Origin: Candidatus Sumerlaeota bacterium
GTDB taxonomy: Bacteria; Sumerlaeota; Sumerlaeia; JAFGJS01
Length of the DNA: 64,000 bases
Reading direction: 5' to 3'
Assembly (NCBI GenBank): GCA_016928995.1
Contig: JAFGJS010000030.1
Location: 41,458-105,457 of the forward strand
A program made the position numbers and the translations under genes. This document shows, piece by piece, positions 64,000 to 64,000 of this stretch. Under the pieces are notes generated by a model. That model ran no database searches and had not been told where the DNA came from. It saw nothing but the letters and a program-made list of their open reading frames with translations. Within the stretch, counting starts at the first letter, position 1, and each line of letters begins with the position of its first letter.

Positions 64000-64000
64000 C

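Overview
The window looks like chromosomal DNA of a Gram-negative-type (diderm) bacterium. Evidence for two membranes: a Wzx-type flippase and O-antigen ligase/polymerase-like proteins, type II secretion/type IV pilus parts (GspA, GspB, PilB/GspE, PilC/GspF, pseudopilins), signal-peptide proteins and a VKOR-type disulfide enzyme. Most of the window is fairly GC-rich. The mix of type II secretion genes, FHA and Fn3 proteins, dispersed palindromic repeats and a DUF1573/C39-like protein suggests an uncultured lineage of the PVC, Hydrogenedentes or Sumerlaeota kind. This is an impression only: no rRNA is present and the phylum cannot be fixed from the sequence.

Layout. 1-273: start of a secreted protein that runs off the left edge. 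0.8-3.6 kb: a WecA/MraY-type sugar-phosphate transferase, tRNA-Arg(ACG) and thiL. 3.6-25.8 kb: a long leftward polysaccharide locus. Read in its transcription direction it holds wecB, a possible lipoprotein, a flippase, a DegT aminotransferase, a pyruvyl-transferase-like protein, a FemAB-like protein, a hexapeptide acyltransferase, a methyltransferase and a glycosyltransferase. An interruption follows (21-nt repeats, an Fn3 protein, a four-helix-bundle protein with a perfect inverted repeat, a LamG protein). Then come an O-antigen polymerase, four glycosyltransferases and two Gfo/Idh/MocA-type oxidoreductases. The order suggests precursor synthesis, lipid-linked initiation by the WecA-like enzyme, assembly, flipping and polymerisation of a surface glycan. 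Two inverted copies of one dispersed repeat (488-638 and 25930-26126) bracket this whole stretch.

26.2-37.4 kb: ligA, a metallophosphoesterase, a double-FHA protein, pilC, pilB, three pseudopilin-like genes and asd. 37.6-47.4 kb: a DUF2723 membrane protein, two divergent sensor kinases with a response regulator, a VKOR-thioredoxin fusion and a second O-antigen ligase-like protein. 47.6-51.2 kb: ftsQ-ftsA-ftsZ, followed at once by a large secreted GH78-like rhamnosidase. 55.8-60.0 kb: gspB-gspA leftward and der rightward.

60.1-63.8 kb is visibly AT-richer. It carries the most unusual set: a secreted peptide with 15 cysteines after its leader (63294-63764), a membrane-anchored protein of unknown function, and a secreted protein joining a C39-like peptidase domain (apparent Cys-His-Asp) to DUF1573. 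The peptide's leader ends in a segment resembling the double-glycine leaders cut by C39 peptidases. A very stable hairpin separates the peptide gene from the two larger genes. I propose a peptide export and maturation cassette in which the peptidase acts outside the cytoplasm. At the right edge is the C-terminus of another secreted or Fn3-associated protein.
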